64,000 nt of DNA from positions 1 to 64,000 of the forward strand of contig NZ_CAJYDW010000009.1 in NCBI RefSeq assembly GCF_913774235.1, read 5' to 3'. The position numbers and the translations under genes are program-made. The stretch comes from an uncultured Pseudomonas sp. Its GTDB lineage: Bacteria; Pseudomonadota; Gammaproteobacteria; Pseudomonadales; Pseudomonadaceae. The notes beneath the pieces were generated by a model. That model was not told where the DNA came from and ran no database searches. It saw only the letters and a program-made list of their open reading frames with translations. Positions 30,421 to 40,591 of this stretch are shown one piece after another; the stretch's first letter is position 1, and each line of letters opens with the position of its first letter.

Positions 30421-31446
30421 ATGAGTGCCCTATTGGACAAGAAAACCGCCGAGCTACCCGCCGCGCGCTCCCGGCGCCGCATCCCCACCGAGTTGGGCAT
30501 CCTGCTGGTGCTGCTCGGCATCGGCCTGGCCTTCGAGGCCTTCGGCTGGGTCCTGCGCGACCAGAGTTTCCTGATGAATTCCCAGCGCCTGGTGCTGATG
30601 ATCCTGCAGGTGTCGGTGATCGGCCTGCTGGCCATCGCCGTGACCCAGGTGATCATCACCACCGGTATCGATCTCTCCTCCGGCTCGGTGCTGGCGCTAT
30701 CGGCCATGGTGGCGGCGAGCCTGGCCCAGACCTCGGACTTCGGCCGGGCGGTGTTTCCCTCGCTGACCGACTTGCCGGTGTGGGTACCGGTCATGGCCGG
30801 CCTCGGGGTGGGGCTGCTGGCCGGCGCCATCAACGGCAGCATCATCGCCGTCACCGGCATCCCGCCCTTCATCGCCACCCTCGGCATGATGGTCTCGGCC
30901 CGCGGCCTGGCGCGCTACTACACCGAAGGCCAGCCCATCAGCATGCTCTCCGACAGCTACACCGCCATCGGCGCGGGTGCCATGCCGGTGATCATCTTCC
31001 TGGTCGTGGCGGTGATCTTCCACATCGCCCTGCGCTACACCAAGTACGGCAAGTACACCTATGCCATCGGCGGCAACATGCAGGCCGCGCGCATCTCCGG
31101 CATCAACGTCAAGAAGCACCTGATCATCGTCTACAGCATCGCCGGCCTGCTGGCGGGACTGGCCGGGGTGGTGGCCTCGGCCCGCGCCGCCACCGGCCAG
31201 GCCGGCATGGGTATGTCCTACGAACTGGACGCCATTGCCGCGGCGGTGATCGGCGGCACCAGCCTGGCGGGCGGGGTAGGGCGCATCACCGGCACCGTGA
31301 TCGGCGCCCTGATCCTCGGGGTGATGGCCAGCGGCTTCACCTTCCTCGGCGTCGATGCCTACATCCAGGACATCATCAAGGGCGTGATCATCGTGGTCGC
31401 CGTGGTCATCGACCAGTACCGCAACAAGCGCAAAGCCAAGCGCTGA
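30421..31446 (+). CDS. Sugar (inositol-type) ABC transporter permease
   Basis: 341-residue inner-membrane permease of the RbsC class with about 8-10 hydrophobic segments. It carries the family motif AARISGINVKKHLIIVYSIAG and DAIAAAVIGGTSLAGGVGR near residue 270. It lies 61 bases after the ATPase. With the 27367 binding protein it should form an inositol importer, judged from the surrounding catabolic genes. Confidence 0.93.
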   Translation: MSALLDKKTAELPAARSRRRIPTELGILLVLLGIGLAFEAFGWVLRDQSFLMNSQRLVLMILQVSVIGLLAIAVTQVIITTGIDLSSGSVLALSAMVAASLAQTSDFGRAVFPSLTDLPVWVPVMAGLGVGLLAGAINGSIIAVTGIPPFIATLGMMVSARGLARYYTEGQPISMLSDSYTAIGAGAMPVIIFLVVAVIFHIALRYTKYGKYTYAIGGNMQAARISGINVKKHLIIVYSIAGLLAGLAGVVASARAATGQAGMGMSYELDAIAAAVIGGTSLAGGVGRITGTVIGALILGVMASGFTFLGVDAYIQDIIKGVIIVVAVVIDQYRNKRKAKR

Positions 31447-31457
31447 GGCTAGTTTGT

Positions 31458-31669
31458 CCCCCTCTCCCTCCGGGAGAGGGCTGGGGTGAGGGCCAGCCTT
31501 GCACCCGCCGCGTTCCCCCTCTCCCCCTGGGAGAGGGCCGGGGTGAGAGCCAGCCTTGCACCCGACTGCTTTTCCCCCTCTCCCCCTGGGAGAGGGCCGG
31601 GGTGAGAGCCAGCCTTGCACCCGACTGCTTTTCCCCCTCTCCCCCTGGGAGAGGGTTGGGGTGAGGGTG
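31458..31669. repeat. Tandem array of four REP-like units
   Basis: Four copies of CCCCCTCTCCC...GGGAGAGGG...GGGGTGAG start at 31458, 31515, 31574 and 31633. Copies 2-4 are spaced exactly 59 bases apart and share the linker AGCCAGCCTTGCACCCGACT. The single-copy version occurs at 329, 9813, 9961 and 42324. Recent local amplification is likely. The 309-base gap between the permease and the next gene holds nothing else except the hairpin at 31696. Confidence 0.82.
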
Positions 31670-31695
31670 CTCTTCCATCACTCACCCATTCTTTT

Positions 31696-31730
31696 ACCCG
31701 GCAGGCTAAGGCTTCGTCTGCCGGGTCTTT
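31696..31730 (+). terminator. Hairpin terminator before the second iolG-like gene
   Basis: ACCCGGCAG and CTGCCGGGT form a 9-bp stem followed by CTTTCT. It lies 26 bases before the next start, so that gene either has weak read-through expression or a promoter I cannot see. Confidence 0.68.
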
Positions 31731-31755
31731 CTATCCCCCTCTGACGGAGAACGAC

Positions 31756-32871
31756 ATGCGCGACATCGGCATCGGTCTGATCGGCACCGGCTTCATGGGC
31801 CACGCCCACGCCCAGGCCTTCCAGCATGCGGCGAGCAGCTTCACCCTACCGGTACGCCCCCGGCTGGTGGCCCTGGCCGACGCCGATCCAGAGCGCGCCG
31901 CGCGGTGCGCCGATGACTGGGGCTTCATCCGCAGCTGCGACTGGGAACGCCTCATCGCCGATCCGCAGGTCGAACTGGTGGCCATCACCACGCCCAATCT
32001 GCTGCACGCGCCCATGGCCCTGGCCGCCCTGGCGGCGGGCAAGGCGGTCTATTGCGAGAAGCCCCTGGCGGTGAGCCTGGAGGAAGCCACCCGGATGCGC
32101 GACGCGGCGCGCCAGGCCGGGGTGGTCAACCGGGTCGGCTACAACTACCTGCAGAACCCCATGCTCAAGCAGGCACGTGAGCTGATCGAGAGCGGCGAAC
32201 TGGGCGAGATCGTGAGCTTCAGCGGCGAATTCAGCGAAGACTTCATGGGCGATCCCCAGGGCCCCTTCACCTGGCGTTGCGAGACCCGCCAGGCCGGCGG
32301 CGCCCTGGCCGACCTGGGCAGCCATATCCTGTCGCTGGCGCGCTTCCTGCTTGGCCCGGTGGCGGCGCTCTGCGCCGATCTGCACACCGCCCATGGCCAG
32401 CGGCCGCACCAGGGCGGCACCCGGGCGGTGGAGATCGACGACCAGGCGCACCTGCTGCTGCGCTTCGCGAGTGGCGCCCGCGGCACCCTGACCACCAGCT
32501 GGCTCAAGCACGGCCGCAAGAATCGCCTGGCGGTCGAGGTCTGCGGTACCCGCGGCACCCTGGTCTTCGACCAGGAGCGACTCAACGAACTGCGCCTCTA
32601 CCAGGTGGGTGACCGCCCGGGCCTGGCCGGCTTTCGCACCCTGCTGGCCGGCCCGCACCTGCCGGACTACGCCGCCTTCTGCCCGGCCCCCGGCCATCAG
32701 CTCGGCTACAACGAACTCAAGACCCTGGAGGTCCGCTCGCTGCTGGAAGCCCTGGGCGGCAACCCTGACCATACCGGGGTCGACTTCCAGGAAGCCTGGG
32801 AGGTAGAACGCCTGGCCCAGGCCGCGCGCCAGTCGGCGCAGGAAGAGCGCTGGGTCAGGCTGGACGGCTGA
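31756..32871 (+). CDS. Second IolG-like Gfo/Idh/MocA dehydrogenase
   Basis: 371-residue oxidoreductase with the Rossmann motif IGLIGTGFMGHAHA, the catalytic Lys in YCEKPLAVSLEEA (about residue 102), and GALADLGSHILSLARFLLG with the conserved Asp/His pair. It differs from IolG (25759) in length and sequence. Likely substrate is another inositol isomer or related cyclitol (inference from position at the end of the inositol region). ACGGAGA supports the start at 31756. Confidence 0.82.
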   Translation: MRDIGIGLIGTGFMGHAHAQAFQHAASSFTLPVRPRLVALADADPERAARCADDWGFIRSCDWERLIADPQVELVAITTPNLLHAPMALAALAAGKAVYCEKPLAVSLEEATRMRDAARQAGVVNRVGYNYLQNPMLKQARELIESGELGEIVSFSGEFSEDFMGDPQGPFTWRCETRQAGGALADLGSHILSLARFLLGPVAALCADLHTAHGQRPHQGGTRAVEIDDQAHLLLRFASGARGTLTTSWLKHGRKNRLAVEVCGTRGTLVFDQERLNELRLYQVGDRPGLAGFRTLLAGPHLPDYAAFCPAPGHQLGYNELKTLEVRSLLEALGGNPDHTGVDFQEAWEVERLAQAARQSAQEERWVRLDG

Positions 32872-32881
32872 CGCCGAGGCC

Positions 32882-34486
32882 TCAGTACCCCGCCACCAGG
32901 CCATCCTTGCGCGGGTCGGAGCCACCCACGTAGCCGCCGGCGATGCGCTGGATGATCTGGGCGCCGCCGAAGGCGAACACGCCCGACGGTTCTTCCACGG
33001 TCAACTCGTGGCCCAGGGCCCGCAGGGCTGCCAGGGTGGCTGGGTCCAGGCTGCTTTCCACCGCGACCCGGCGGCCGCCCTCCAGACGCCAGCGCGGCGC
33101 GTCGGCGGCGGCCTGGGGATTCTGCCGGTACTTGAGGATGCGCAGCATCAGCTGCAGGTGCCCCTGGGCCTGCATGGGGCCGCCCATCAGGCCGAAGGAC
33201 ATCAGCGGGGTGCCGTCGGCGTTCATGGCGAAGCCGGGGATGATGGTGTGGAAGGGCCGCTTGCCCGGCGCCACGCTGTTGACGTGGTCCGGCGCCAGGG
33301 TGAAGCCGGCGCCGCGATTCTGCAGGCTGATGCCGGTGCCCGGCACGACGACGCCCGAGCCGAAGCCCATGTAGTTGGACTGGATGAAGGAAATCATCAT
33401 GCCGCTCTCATCAGCTGCCGACAGACAGACGGTACCGCCCGGCCGTGGCGCGCCATAGCCGGGATCGCCGGCGCGCGGCCCGAGCAGCCCGGCGCGTTCG
33501 CGCAGGTAGGCCGGATCCAGCAGGTGCTCGGCCTGGACGCGCATGTGCGCGGAATCGGTGACGTGCTGGTAGAGATCGGCCAGCCCCAGCTTCATGGCCT
33601 CGATGGCGCGGTGCAGGGTGGCGGGGCTGTCCACCGGGTCGTCGCCGATGCCGGCGGCTTCCAGGATGCCGAGGCCTGCGAGGGTGGCGATGCCCTGGCC
33701 ATTGGGCGGCAACTCGTGCACTACGGCGCCGGCGAAGGGCAACGAGAGGGTGTCGATCCAGTCAGCCCGGTGGGCGCGCAGGTCTTCTTCGTCCAGCACC
33801 GCGCCGTGCTCGCGGGCATGGCGGGCCATGGCCTGGGCCAGTTCGCCCTGGTAGAAGGCGGCGCCTTCGCTGGCGGCGATGGCCTCCAGGGTTCGCGCAT
33901 GATCGGGCAGGCGTACCAGGGTGCCGGCGCGGGGCACGCCGTTGGCCAGGAAGCAGGCAGCGAAACCGGGCTGGTCCTTGAGCTGCTCGGCGCCGCGGCG
34001 CCAGAGTTCGGCGATCACCGGGGTGAGCAGGAAGCCGTCGCGGGCATAGTGGATCGCCGGGGCGGCGAGAGTGGTCAGCGGCAGCTTGCCGTAGCGCTGG
34101 GCCAGGGCGACCCAGGCGGAGACGGCGCCGGGTACGGTGACGGCGCCCCAGCCGCGGGCCGGCATGGCACTCTGGCCGGCGAAGAAGTCGGGCGTCCAGC
34201 CCCGCGGCGCGCGGCCGGAGGCATTGAGGCCCTGCACCTGCTTGCCGTCCCAGACGATGGCGAAGGCGTCGCTGCCGATGCCGCAGCCGGTGGGTTCCAC
34301 CACGGTGAGCACCATGGCGGCGGCCACCGCGGCGTCCACCGCGTTGCCGCCGCGGCGCAGCATCTCCACTCCGGCCTGGGCGGCCAGCGGCTGGGAGCAG
34401 GCCACCAGGTTGCGGCCCATGACCGGCGAGCGAGCGGAGGAATAGGGGTTGTGATAGTCCAGATCGAGCATGGGTAGGGATCTCAT
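32882..34486 (-). CDS. Gamma-glutamyltransferase-family Ntn-hydrolase
   Basis: 534-residue member of the gamma-glutamyltransferase superfamily, which self-cleaves before a catalytic Thr. The region RPGGTVCLSAADESGMM (about residues 360-376) holds the probable Thr nucleophile. N-terminal features are GGNAVDAAVAAAMVLTVVEP and TGCGIGSDAFAIVWDG. No signal peptide is evident, so it is probably cytoplasmic, unlike classical periplasmic GGT. TGCG(I/L)G proteins of this family include oxamate amidohydrolase-type enzymes, so the substrate need not be a gamma-glutamyl peptide. The start overlaps the permease stop (ATGA); an alternative ATG lies at 34471. Last gene of the gntR-led peptide importer operon. 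Confidence 0.82.
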   Translation of the reverse strand: MRSLPMLDLDYHNPYSSARSPVMGRNLVACSQPLAAQAGVEMLRRGGNAVDAAVAAAMVLTVVEPTGCGIGSDAFAIVWDGKQVQGLNASGRAPRGWTPDFFAGQSAMPARGWGAVTVPGAVSAWVALAQRYGKLPLTTLAAPAIHYARDGFLLTPVIAELWRRGAEQLKDQPGFAACFLANGVPRAGTLVRLPDHARTLEAIAASEGAAFYQGELAQAMARHAREHGAVLDEEDLRAHRADWIDTLSLPFAGAVVHELPPNGQGIATLAGLGILEAAGIGDDPVDSPATLHRAIEAMKLGLADLYQHVTDSAHMRVQAEHLLDPAYLRERAGLLGPRAGDPGYGAPRPGGTVCLSAADESGMMISFIQSNYMGFGSGVVVPGTGISLQNRGAGFTLAPDHVNSVAPGKRPFHTIIPGFAMNADGTPLMSFGLMGGPMQAQGHLQLMLRILKYRQNPQAAADAPRWRLEGGRRVAVESSLDPATLAALRALGHELTVEEPSGVFAFGGAQIIQRIAGGYVGGSDPRKDGLVAGY

Positions 34487-35355
34487 TGGTGACGAGGATC
34501 GAGGGCGTCGCGCAGGCCGTCGCCCAGCAGGTTGAAGCCCAGCACGGTGAGGTAGATGCAGACCCCCGGGGCGATGGACATCCAGGGCGCCTGCTCCATG
34601 AAGTTCTTGGCGGTGTTGAGCATGGAGCCCCAGGAGGGCATCGGCGGTTGCTGGCCGAGGCCGAGGAACGACAGGCTGGCCTCGGCGAGGATGGCGGCGG
34701 CGATGGTCAGGGTGGCCTGCACCACCAGCGGCGAGAGGATGTTGGGCAGCACGTAGCGCCAGAGGATCCAGCGATCCGGCAGGCCGATGGCGCGCGCCCC
34801 TTCGAGGTAGTCCTCGTGGCGGATGGCCAATACCTGGCCACGGGTCAGGCGGGCGAACACCGGCATGGCGGAAAGGCCGATGGCGATCATGGCATTGCCC
34901 AGGCTCGGCCCGAGGAAGGCGCCCAGGGCGATGGCCAGCACCAGGAACGGACAGGACAGCAGGGCTTCCACCAGGCGCGAGACCAGGGCGTCCAGCCAGC
35001 CACCGAAGTAGCCGGCCACCAGGCCCAGGGGCACGCCCACCAGCAGGGCGATGGCCACCGAGACCACCCCGGCCAGCAGCGAGCTGCGCGCGCCCCACAG
35101 CAGCCGCGAGAGCAGGTCGCGGCCGAGTTCGTCGGTGCCCAGCCAGTTCAGCGCCGAGGGTGCCTTGCGCACCGCCAGGAAGCTGGTCTTGAGCGGATCA
35201 AAGGGGGCCAGCCAGGGCGCCAGCAGGGCGGCCAGGGCGAAGGTCAGGATCAGCGCGGCGCCCAGCAGCGCGCCGCGGTTGGCGCTGAACTTGCGCCAGA
35301 AGGGCGAGCGGGCGGGTCTCAGGGTAGCCGGGCGGGGCAGGGTCAGGGCGTTCAT
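34483..35355 (-). CDS. Dipeptide-type ABC permease (DppC/OppC)
   Basis: 290-residue inner-membrane permease with about six hydrophobic helices. It has the OppC N-terminal region and WLGTDELGRDLLSRLLWG, plus the binding-protein-dependent transport loop EGARAIGLPDRWILWRYVLP (EAA motif, about residues 188-207). It is ATGA-coupled to the preceding permease and to the following hydrolase gene. Confidence 0.92.
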   Translation of the reverse strand: MNALTLPRPATLRPARSPFWRKFSANRGALLGAALILTFALAALLAPWLAPFDPLKTSFLAVRKAPSALNWLGTDELGRDLLSRLLWGARSSLLAGVVSVAIALLVGVPLGLVAGYFGGWLDALVSRLVEALLSCPFLVLAIALGAFLGPSLGNAMIAIGLSAMPVFARLTRGQVLAIRHEDYLEGARAIGLPDRWILWRYVLPNILSPLVVQATLTIAAAILAEASLSFLGLGQQPPMPSWGSMLNTAKNFMEQAPWMSIAPGVCIYLTVLGFNLLGDGLRDALDPRHQ

Positions 35356-36299
35356 GCGGCTTGCCTCAGGCGCGGATTGATCAGGCGGTAGAGCAGGTCG
35401 GCCACCAGGTTGAGCAGCACGAAGCCCACCGCCACGCAGAGCACCACCCCCTGGACCACCGCGTAGTCGCGGTTGAACACGGCGTCGACGATCATCTTGC
35501 CGAAGCCGGGGATGCTGAAGACCTGCTCGGTGAGCACCGCGCCACCGAGCAATTCGCCGAACAGCAGGGTGGTGAGGGTGACGATGGGCATCAGCGCATT
35601 GCGCAGCGCATGGCGCAGGATCACCACCCGCTCGCGCAGGCCCTTGGCCCGGGCGGTGCGCACGTAGTCGGCGCGCAGTACCTCCAGCATGGCCGCCCGG
35701 GTATGGCGCATCAGGGTGCCGGAGAGTCCGGCGCCCAACACGAAGGCGGGCAGGATCAGGGTGCGCAGGTTGCGCAGCGGGTCCTCGTGGAAGGGCACGA
35801 AGCCGGAGGCCGGCAGCCATTGCAGCTTCACCGCGAACAGCAGGATCAACAGGATGCCGAGCCAGAAGTGCGGGATGGAGATGCCGGACAGGGCCACCAG
35901 GTTGGCGCCGTAGTCCACCGCCGTGCCGCGGCGCACCGCGGCGAGGATGCCGGTGGGGATGCCGATGGCCAGGGCGATGAGGATGGCCAGCAGCGACAGC
36001 TCCAGGGTCACCGGCAGCTTCTCGGCGATCAGCGCCGTCACCGGCTGATCGGTGCGCAGCGAGATGCCCAGATCGCCGCGCAGTACCCCGCCCATCCAGT
36101 GCAGGTACTGCACCGGCACGGGATCGTTGAGCCGGTATTTCTCGCGCAGGAATTCCAGCACCTGGGGATCGCGTTCCTCGCCGGCCATGGCCAGCACCGG
36201 ATCGCCCGGCAGCAGTTGCTGCAGGGTGAAGACGAACAGCGACACCAGCAGCAGGGTCGGCAGGGCACTGAGCAGGCCACGCAGGAAGAGGCGCAGCAT
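35352..36299 (-). CDS. Dipeptide-type ABC permease (DppB/OppB)
   Basis: 315-residue permease with an N-terminal signal-anchor-like helix and the OppB/DppB motif LLPGDPVLAMAG. The EAA loop is RTARAKGLRERVVILRHALR (about residues 217-236). It lies two bases after the binding-protein gene and is ATGA-coupled to the DppC-type permease. Confidence 0.92.
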   Translation of the reverse strand: MLRLFLRGLLSALPTLLLVSLFVFTLQQLLPGDPVLAMAGEERDPQVLEFLREKYRLNDPVPVQYLHWMGGVLRGDLGISLRTDQPVTALIAEKLPVTLELSLLAILIALAIGIPTGILAAVRRGTAVDYGANLVALSGISIPHFWLGILLILLFAVKLQWLPASGFVPFHEDPLRNLRTLILPAFVLGAGLSGTLMRHTRAAMLEVLRADYVRTARAKGLRERVVILRHALRNALMPIVTLTTLLFGELLGGAVLTEQVFSIPGFGKMIVDAVFNRDYAVVQGVVLCVAVGFVLLNLVADLLYRLINPRLRQAA

Positions 36300-36301
36300 G
36301 G

Positions 36302-37804
36302 CTATTGTCCGCGGCTGACGCCGGCCAGGCGAATCAGGCCGTCGGGATTGGGGATGAAGCCCTTGAGGTCGGCGCGGGTGGCGATGATGCGCGGGTCGAA
36401 ATAGAGGTAGAACACCGGCAGTTCCTCGCGCAGCAGGGTCAGGGCCTGGGCATAGAGCGCCTTGCGCTGGGCCTGGTCATTGATGGTGCGAGCCTGGTCG
36501 AGCAGTTGATCCAGCGCGGCATTGCAGTAGCGACCGTCGTTCTGGTTGCCCTTGCAGGTAACGAATTGATGCACGTTGCCATCCGGATCGGGGCGGCCGG
36601 ACCAGGCGCTCAGGCCGAGCTGGAAGTTGCCGGCGTGCTGTTCGGCCAGCAGGGTGGCGTATTCGGTGGCGACCAGGTTGACCTCGAAGCCGGCCTCGGC
36701 GGCCATCGCCTGGATCAGCTGGCCCACCTGCTGGGCGATGGGGTTGTTGGCGATCTTCAGCTCCACCTTGACCGGCAGGCTGACCCCAGCGGCCTTGAGC
36801 AGCGCCTGGCTGCGCGCCACGTCGCGGGCCGGGACGGCGAAGGCCTTGTCGAAGTAGGGGCTGCTCTGCGGGAAGGGCTGCACGCTGGGCGCATAGAGGC
36901 CCTCGAACACCACCTGGTTGAGGGCGTCGCGATCCAGCGCCAGGTCGAAGGCCTGGCGCACGCGCTTGTCGCCGGCGAAGGGATTCTTCGCCCGGTCGCC
37001 GTTGGCCATGTTCACCATCAACTGCATGTAGCCCAGGCCCGGAGTGTTGTAGAGGGTGAAGCCGGCCTGGCCCTGCAGGCCCTTGACGTCGGTGGGGGCG
37101 ACCCGCTCGATGATGTCCAGGTCGCCTGAGCGCAGGTTGGCCAGGCGCACCGAGGTGTCCGGGATGGGCAGGAAGACCACCTTGTCGAAGTGGTAGGCGG
37201 CGGCGTTCCAGTACTGCGGGAAGCGCTCCAGCACGATGCGGTCCTGCTGCACCCGCTGCACGAAGCGATAGGGCCCGGAACAGACCGGCTTGCTGCCCAC
37301 GTCGCCCGCGGAGGCCTTGGGCGCCAGCATCATGCCGGCGCGGTCGGAAAGCTGGGCGAGCAGGGTGGCGTCGGGTTGCTTGAGGCGGATGCGCACGGTC
37401 TGGGGATCGACCACCTCCACGGTATCCACCGAAGCCAGTTCGCTCTTGCGCAGGGAGTCGGGCAGGGTGCGGGCGCGGTCCAGGTTGAATTTCACCGCGG
37501 CGGCGTCGAAGGCCTCGCCGTCATGGAAGGTCACGCCGGGGCGCAGTTGCAGCGTCAGGCTGCGGTTGTCGTCGCTCCACTGCCAGGCGGTGGCCAGCTG
37601 GGGGACCAGCTCCAGTTGCGGCGAGACGTCCACCAGCTTGTCGCACAGGGCGGTGTAGACCAGCCGCCCGGAATAGGTGCGCGAGCGGTGCGGATCGAGC
37701 ACGTCGGGATCGTCCTGGATGCCGATGCGCAGGGTGGTCTCGGCCAGGGCGGAGCCGCCGGCCAGGAGCAGAAGGGTGGCGGTGAGCCAGGCGGAGGCTT
37801 TCAT
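36302..37804 (-). CDS. Peptide/opine-type ABC substrate-binding protein
   Basis: 500-residue SBP family 5 protein with a signal peptide ([20 protein letters not shown], cleavage after ALA about residue 22). The mature region shows [17 protein letters not shown] and [17 protein letters not shown], typical of DppA/OppA proteins. A Cys pair at [11 protein letters not shown] may form a disulfide. The ligand cannot be read from sequence; linkage to a GGT-family hydrolase suggests glutathione or gamma-glutamyl or amide-containing compounds. Confidence 0.9.
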   Translation of the reverse strand: MKASAWLTATLLLLAGGSALAETTLRIGIQDDPDVLDPHRSRTYSGRLVYTALCDKLVDVSPQLELVPQLATAWQWSDDNRSLTLQLRPGVTFHDGEAFDAAAVKFNLDRARTLPDSLRKSELASVDTVEVVDPQTVRIRLKQPDATLLAQLSDRAGMMLAPKASAGDVGSKPVCSGPYRFVQRVQQDRIVLERFPQYWNAAAYHFDKVVFLPIPDTSVRLANLRSGDLDIIERVAPTDVKGLQGQAGFTLYNTPGLGYMQLMVNMANGDRAKNPFAGDKRVRQAFDLALDRDALNQVVFEGLYAPSVQPFPQSSPYFDKAFAVPARDVARSQALLKAAGVSLPVKVELKIANNPIAQQVGQLIQAMAAEAGFEVNLVATEYATLLAEQHAGNFQLGLSAWSGRPDPDGNVHQFVTCKGNQNDGRYCNAALDQLLDQARTINDQAQRKALYAQALTLLREELPVFYLYFDPRIIATRADLKGFIPNPDGLIRLAGVSRGQ

Positions 37805-38889
37805 AGGGTGGACTCCAGAAGGGACTGATGACGGTTGAACAGGGCCAGGCGGCGGGTGAAGGCCGGGCTGCTGGCGATCACGGGCGGCGGTGCGGCGCCG
37901 GCGCCGGCGATCTCGCGCCAGAAGTGGCAGGCCACGCGGGCCTCGCCGGGGGTGGCTTCGAGCAGCGGCTTGGCCTCGCGGCACAGCGGCCGGGCGTGGG
38001 GGCAACGGGTGTGGAAGCGACAGCCGCTGGGCGGCGCCGTGGGGCTGGGGAGGTCGCCACCGAGCAGGGTGCGTGGTCGCCGCGCCCGCGGATGGCTGAC
38101 CGGCACCGCGGCCAGCAGCGCCTGGGTGTAGGGATGCAGGGGCGTCTCGAACAGCGCCTCTACCGGCGCCAGCTCGACGATCTCGCCCAGGTACATCACC
38201 GCTACCCGGTCGCTCATGTGGCGGATCACGCCCAGGCCATGGGCGACGATGATCAGGGTCAGGCCGAAGCGCGCCTTGAGGTCTTCCAGCAGGTTCACCA
38301 CCTGGGCCTGCACCGAGACGTCCAGCGCCGAGACCGGTTCGTCACCGAGCAGCAGCCGCGGCTCGGCGGCCAGGGCACGGGCGATGCCGATGCGCTGGCG
38401 CTGGCCGCCGGAGAATTCGTGGGGATAGCGCCCCGCCAGTTCCGGCGCCAGGCCCACGGTGCGCAGCAGCTCGGCCACCCGCTCCCCGCGCTGGTGGCGA
38501 TCCAGCGGCTTATGCAGCCACAGCGGCTCGCCAACGATGTCGGCCACGCTCATGCGCGGATTCAGCGAGGCGAAGGGGTCCTGGAAGATGATCTGCAATT
38601 CCTGGCGGACCTGGCGCAGCGCCGTCGGGCTGAGGTTGCCCAGGTTGCGGCCTTCGTAGATGACATCGCCGGCGGTGGGGGCGAGCAGGTTGAGCAGTAG
38701 CCGGCCGAGGGTCGACTTGCCCGAGCCAGACTCGCCCACCAGCGCCAGGGTCTCGCCGCGGCGCACCGCGAAGGAGACATCGCTGACCGCCTGTACCGGT
38801 AGCCGCGGGCGTTGCAGGAAACCGGCCTGGCCACCGAAGTGCTTGGTCAGGCCGATGGCTTCGAGGATGGGGCGTTCCACGGCAGTCAT
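37801..38889 (-). CDS. Oligopeptide-type ABC ATPase (OppF/DppF)
   Basis: 362-residue ATPase. Walker [12 protein letters not shown] (about residue 52), signature [16 protein letters not shown], Walker [12 protein letters not shown], and the C-terminal oligopeptide-transporter domain with the Cys-rich [15 protein letters not shown]. Its ATG at 38889 overlaps the upstream ATPase stop, and its stop overlaps the binding-protein start (both ATGA). The roughly 35 residues after the Cys-rich part are longer than usual for the family. Confidence 0.93.
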   Translation of the reverse strand: MTAVERPILEAIGLTKHFGGQAGFLQRPRLPVQAVSDVSFAVRRGETLALVGESGSGKSTLGRLLLNLLAPTAGDVIYEGRNLGNLSPTALRQVRQELQIIFQDPFASLNPRMSVADIVGEPLWLHKPLDRHQRGERVAELLRTVGLAPELAGRYPHEFSGGQRQRIGIARALAAEPRLLLGDEPVSALDVSVQAQVVNLLEDLKARFGLTLIIVAHGLGVIRHMSDRVAVMYLGEIVELAPVEALFETPLHPYTQALLAAVPVSHPRARRPRTLLGGDLPSPTAPPSGCRFHTRCPHARPLCREAKPLLEATPGEARVACHFWREIAGAGAAPPPVIASSPAFTRRLALFNRHQSLLESTL

Positions 38890-39872
38890 GCACTGGTCTC
38901 CAGGTGCTGTTCCAGGGGCGCGCGGAGGCAGGCCACCTGTTGGCCCGGGGCGAGTTCCACGAGCGGTGGCGGGGCCTGGCGACAGGCGTCGAGGACGAAG
39001 GGGCAACGGCTGGCGAAGCGGCAACCGGCGGGCATCTCGGCGGGCGTCGGTACCCGGCCGGTGATGGTCGCCAGACGCCCCGTGCGCGGACCGAGCGAGG
39101 GCATGGAGCCCATCAGGCCGATGGTGTAGGGGTGCTGAGGATCGTCGAACAGCTGGGCGACCGGCCCGGATTCCACCACCCGGCCGGCGTACATCACCGC
39201 CATCTCGTCGGCCACCTCGGCGACCACCCCGAGGTCGTGGGTGATGAGGATCATGGCGCTGCCGGTCTCGGCCTGCAGGCCGGCGATGAGTTCGAGGATC
39301 TGCGCCTGGATGGTCACGTCCAGCGCCGTGGTGGGTTCGTCGGCGATGATCAGCGCCGGATCGTTGGCCAGTGCCATGGCGATCATCACCCGCTGGCGCA
39401 TGCCGCCGGAGAGTTCGTGGGGATAGGCCGCCAGCCGTTGGGCCGCGGCCGGCACCCGCACCTTTTCCAGCATCTCCAGGGCGCGCTGGCGGGCGGCCTG
39501 GGTGCTGCCGCCGCGATGGCGCAGCACCGTCTCCATCAACTGCTCGCCGACGGTGAAGGCCGGATTCAGCGAGGTCATCGGCTCTTGGAACACCATGGCC
39601 AGGCGATCGCCGCGCAGGTCGCTGCGGCGCGCCGCTGGCATGGCCAGCAGGTCTTCGCCCATGAAGCTCGCCTGGCGGGCCTGGATGCGGGCGCTCGGCG
39701 GCAGGAGCCCCATCAGCGCCATGGAGGTCACGCTCTTGCCACAGCCGGATTCGCCGACCAGGGCCAGGGTACGGCCCGACTGCACGGTGAAGCTCAGGCC
39801 TTCCACCACCGCGGCCGGGGCGCCGGCGAAGCGTACGCTGAGGTCGTCCACCACCAATACCGGGGCGCTCAT
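38886..39872 (-). CDS. Oligopeptide-type ABC ATPase (OppD/DppD)
   Basis: 328-residue ATPase with Walker [17 protein letters not shown] (about residue 41), signature [16 protein letters not shown], Walker [13 protein letters not shown] and C-terminal [19 protein letters not shown] overlap with the GntR gene upstream and with the OppF-type gene downstream. Confidence 0.93.
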   Translation of the reverse strand: MSAPVLVVDDLSVRFAGAPAAVVEGLSFTVQSGRTLALVGESGCGKSVTSMALMGLLPPSARIQARQASFMGEDLLAMPAARRSDLRGDRLAMVFQEPMTSLNPAFTVGEQLMETVLRHRGGSTQAARQRALEMLEKVRVPAAAQRLAAYPHELSGGMRQRVMIAMALANDPALIIADEPTTALDVTIQAQILELIAGLQAETGSAMILITHDLGVVAEVADEMAVMYAGRVVESGPVAQLFDDPQHPYTIGLMGSMPSLGPRTGRLATITGRVPTPAEMPAGCRFASRCPFVLDACRQAPPPLVELAPGQQVACLRAPLEQHLETSA

Positions 39873-40591
39873 AGGGCCTGCTCCAGGGTCTGTTGCAGCA
39901 CGCTGTCCAGGGCCAGTTGCAGGGCGCGCAGGTGGGCGCGCATCACCGCCGCGGCGCGCACCGGATCGCGGGCATCGAGGGCTTCCACCAGGGCCTGGTG
40001 GTCGTCGTGGTAGGCCAGCAGGCGCTGGGCGTTGCGCGCCCGGTGGCGCAGGTCGCGCCAGATCGGGTCCAGGCGGATGGCGTCGAGCATCTCGAAGAGG
40101 TCCAGCAACAGGCGGTTGCCGGCGGCCTCGGCGATGCTGCGGTGGAAGGCGCTGTCCCACAACTCGATGGCATCGGCGTCCTCACTGCTGCCCAGGCGTT
40201 CGAAGGCCGTTCGCTCGGCCATGCGGCGGATCAGGGCGCGCTGCTCGCCACTGGCGCGCTGGGCGGCTAGAGCAGCGAGATTGGGCTCCAGGTGCAGCCG
40301 CGCCTCCATTACCTCGCTGAAGTTGGTGCGCCCGGAGAGTTGGGCGAGGGTCAGGGCCGCGCTGGGCGGCGTGGGGCCGACATAGGTGCCCTTGCCCTGG
40401 CGACGCCAGACCTGGCCCTCGGCTTCGAGCACGGCCAGGGCGCGGCGGATGGAGCGGCGGCTGACGCCGAATTCGCTGGCCAGCTCGCGCTCCGGCGGCA
40501 GCGGCTTGTCGGGAACGCTGCTCTGCTGGGCCACCAGGTTGCGCAGGGCATCCAGGGCCAGGCGGGCACTGTCGTCGGTATGGATCTGCAT
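39869..40591 (-). CDS. GntR-family (FadR-type) transcriptional regulator
   Basis: 240-residue regulator. N-terminal winged helix ([20 protein letters not shown], about residues 37-56) and an all-helical FCD sensor domain (about 85-230) with [15 protein letters not shown] providing candidate metal-binding Asp/His. It is the first gene of the peptide importer/hydrolase operon and is coupled to it (ATGA), so it is co-transcribed and probably autoregulated. AAAGG supports the start at 40591; an in-frame extension to 40849 is rejected. Confidence 0.88.
   Translation of the reverse strand: MQIHTDDSARLALDALRNLVAQQSSVPDKPLPPERELASEFGVSRRSIRRALAVLEAEGQVWRRQGKGTYVGPTPPSAALTLAQLSGRTNFSEVMEARLHLEPNLAALAAQRASGEQRALIRRMAERTAFERLGSSEDADAIELWDSAFHRSIAEAAGNRLLLDLFEMLDAIRLDPIWRDLRHRARNAQRLLAYHDDHQALVEALDARDPVRAAAVMRAHLRALQLALDSVLQQTLEQAL

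Noticed and set aside
31458-31669. Regularly spaced repeats considered as a CRISPR array
   Set aside because: Units of 59 bases are repeated nearly whole, including the linker, so there are no unique spacers, no cas genes, and the same element is dispersed elsewhere.
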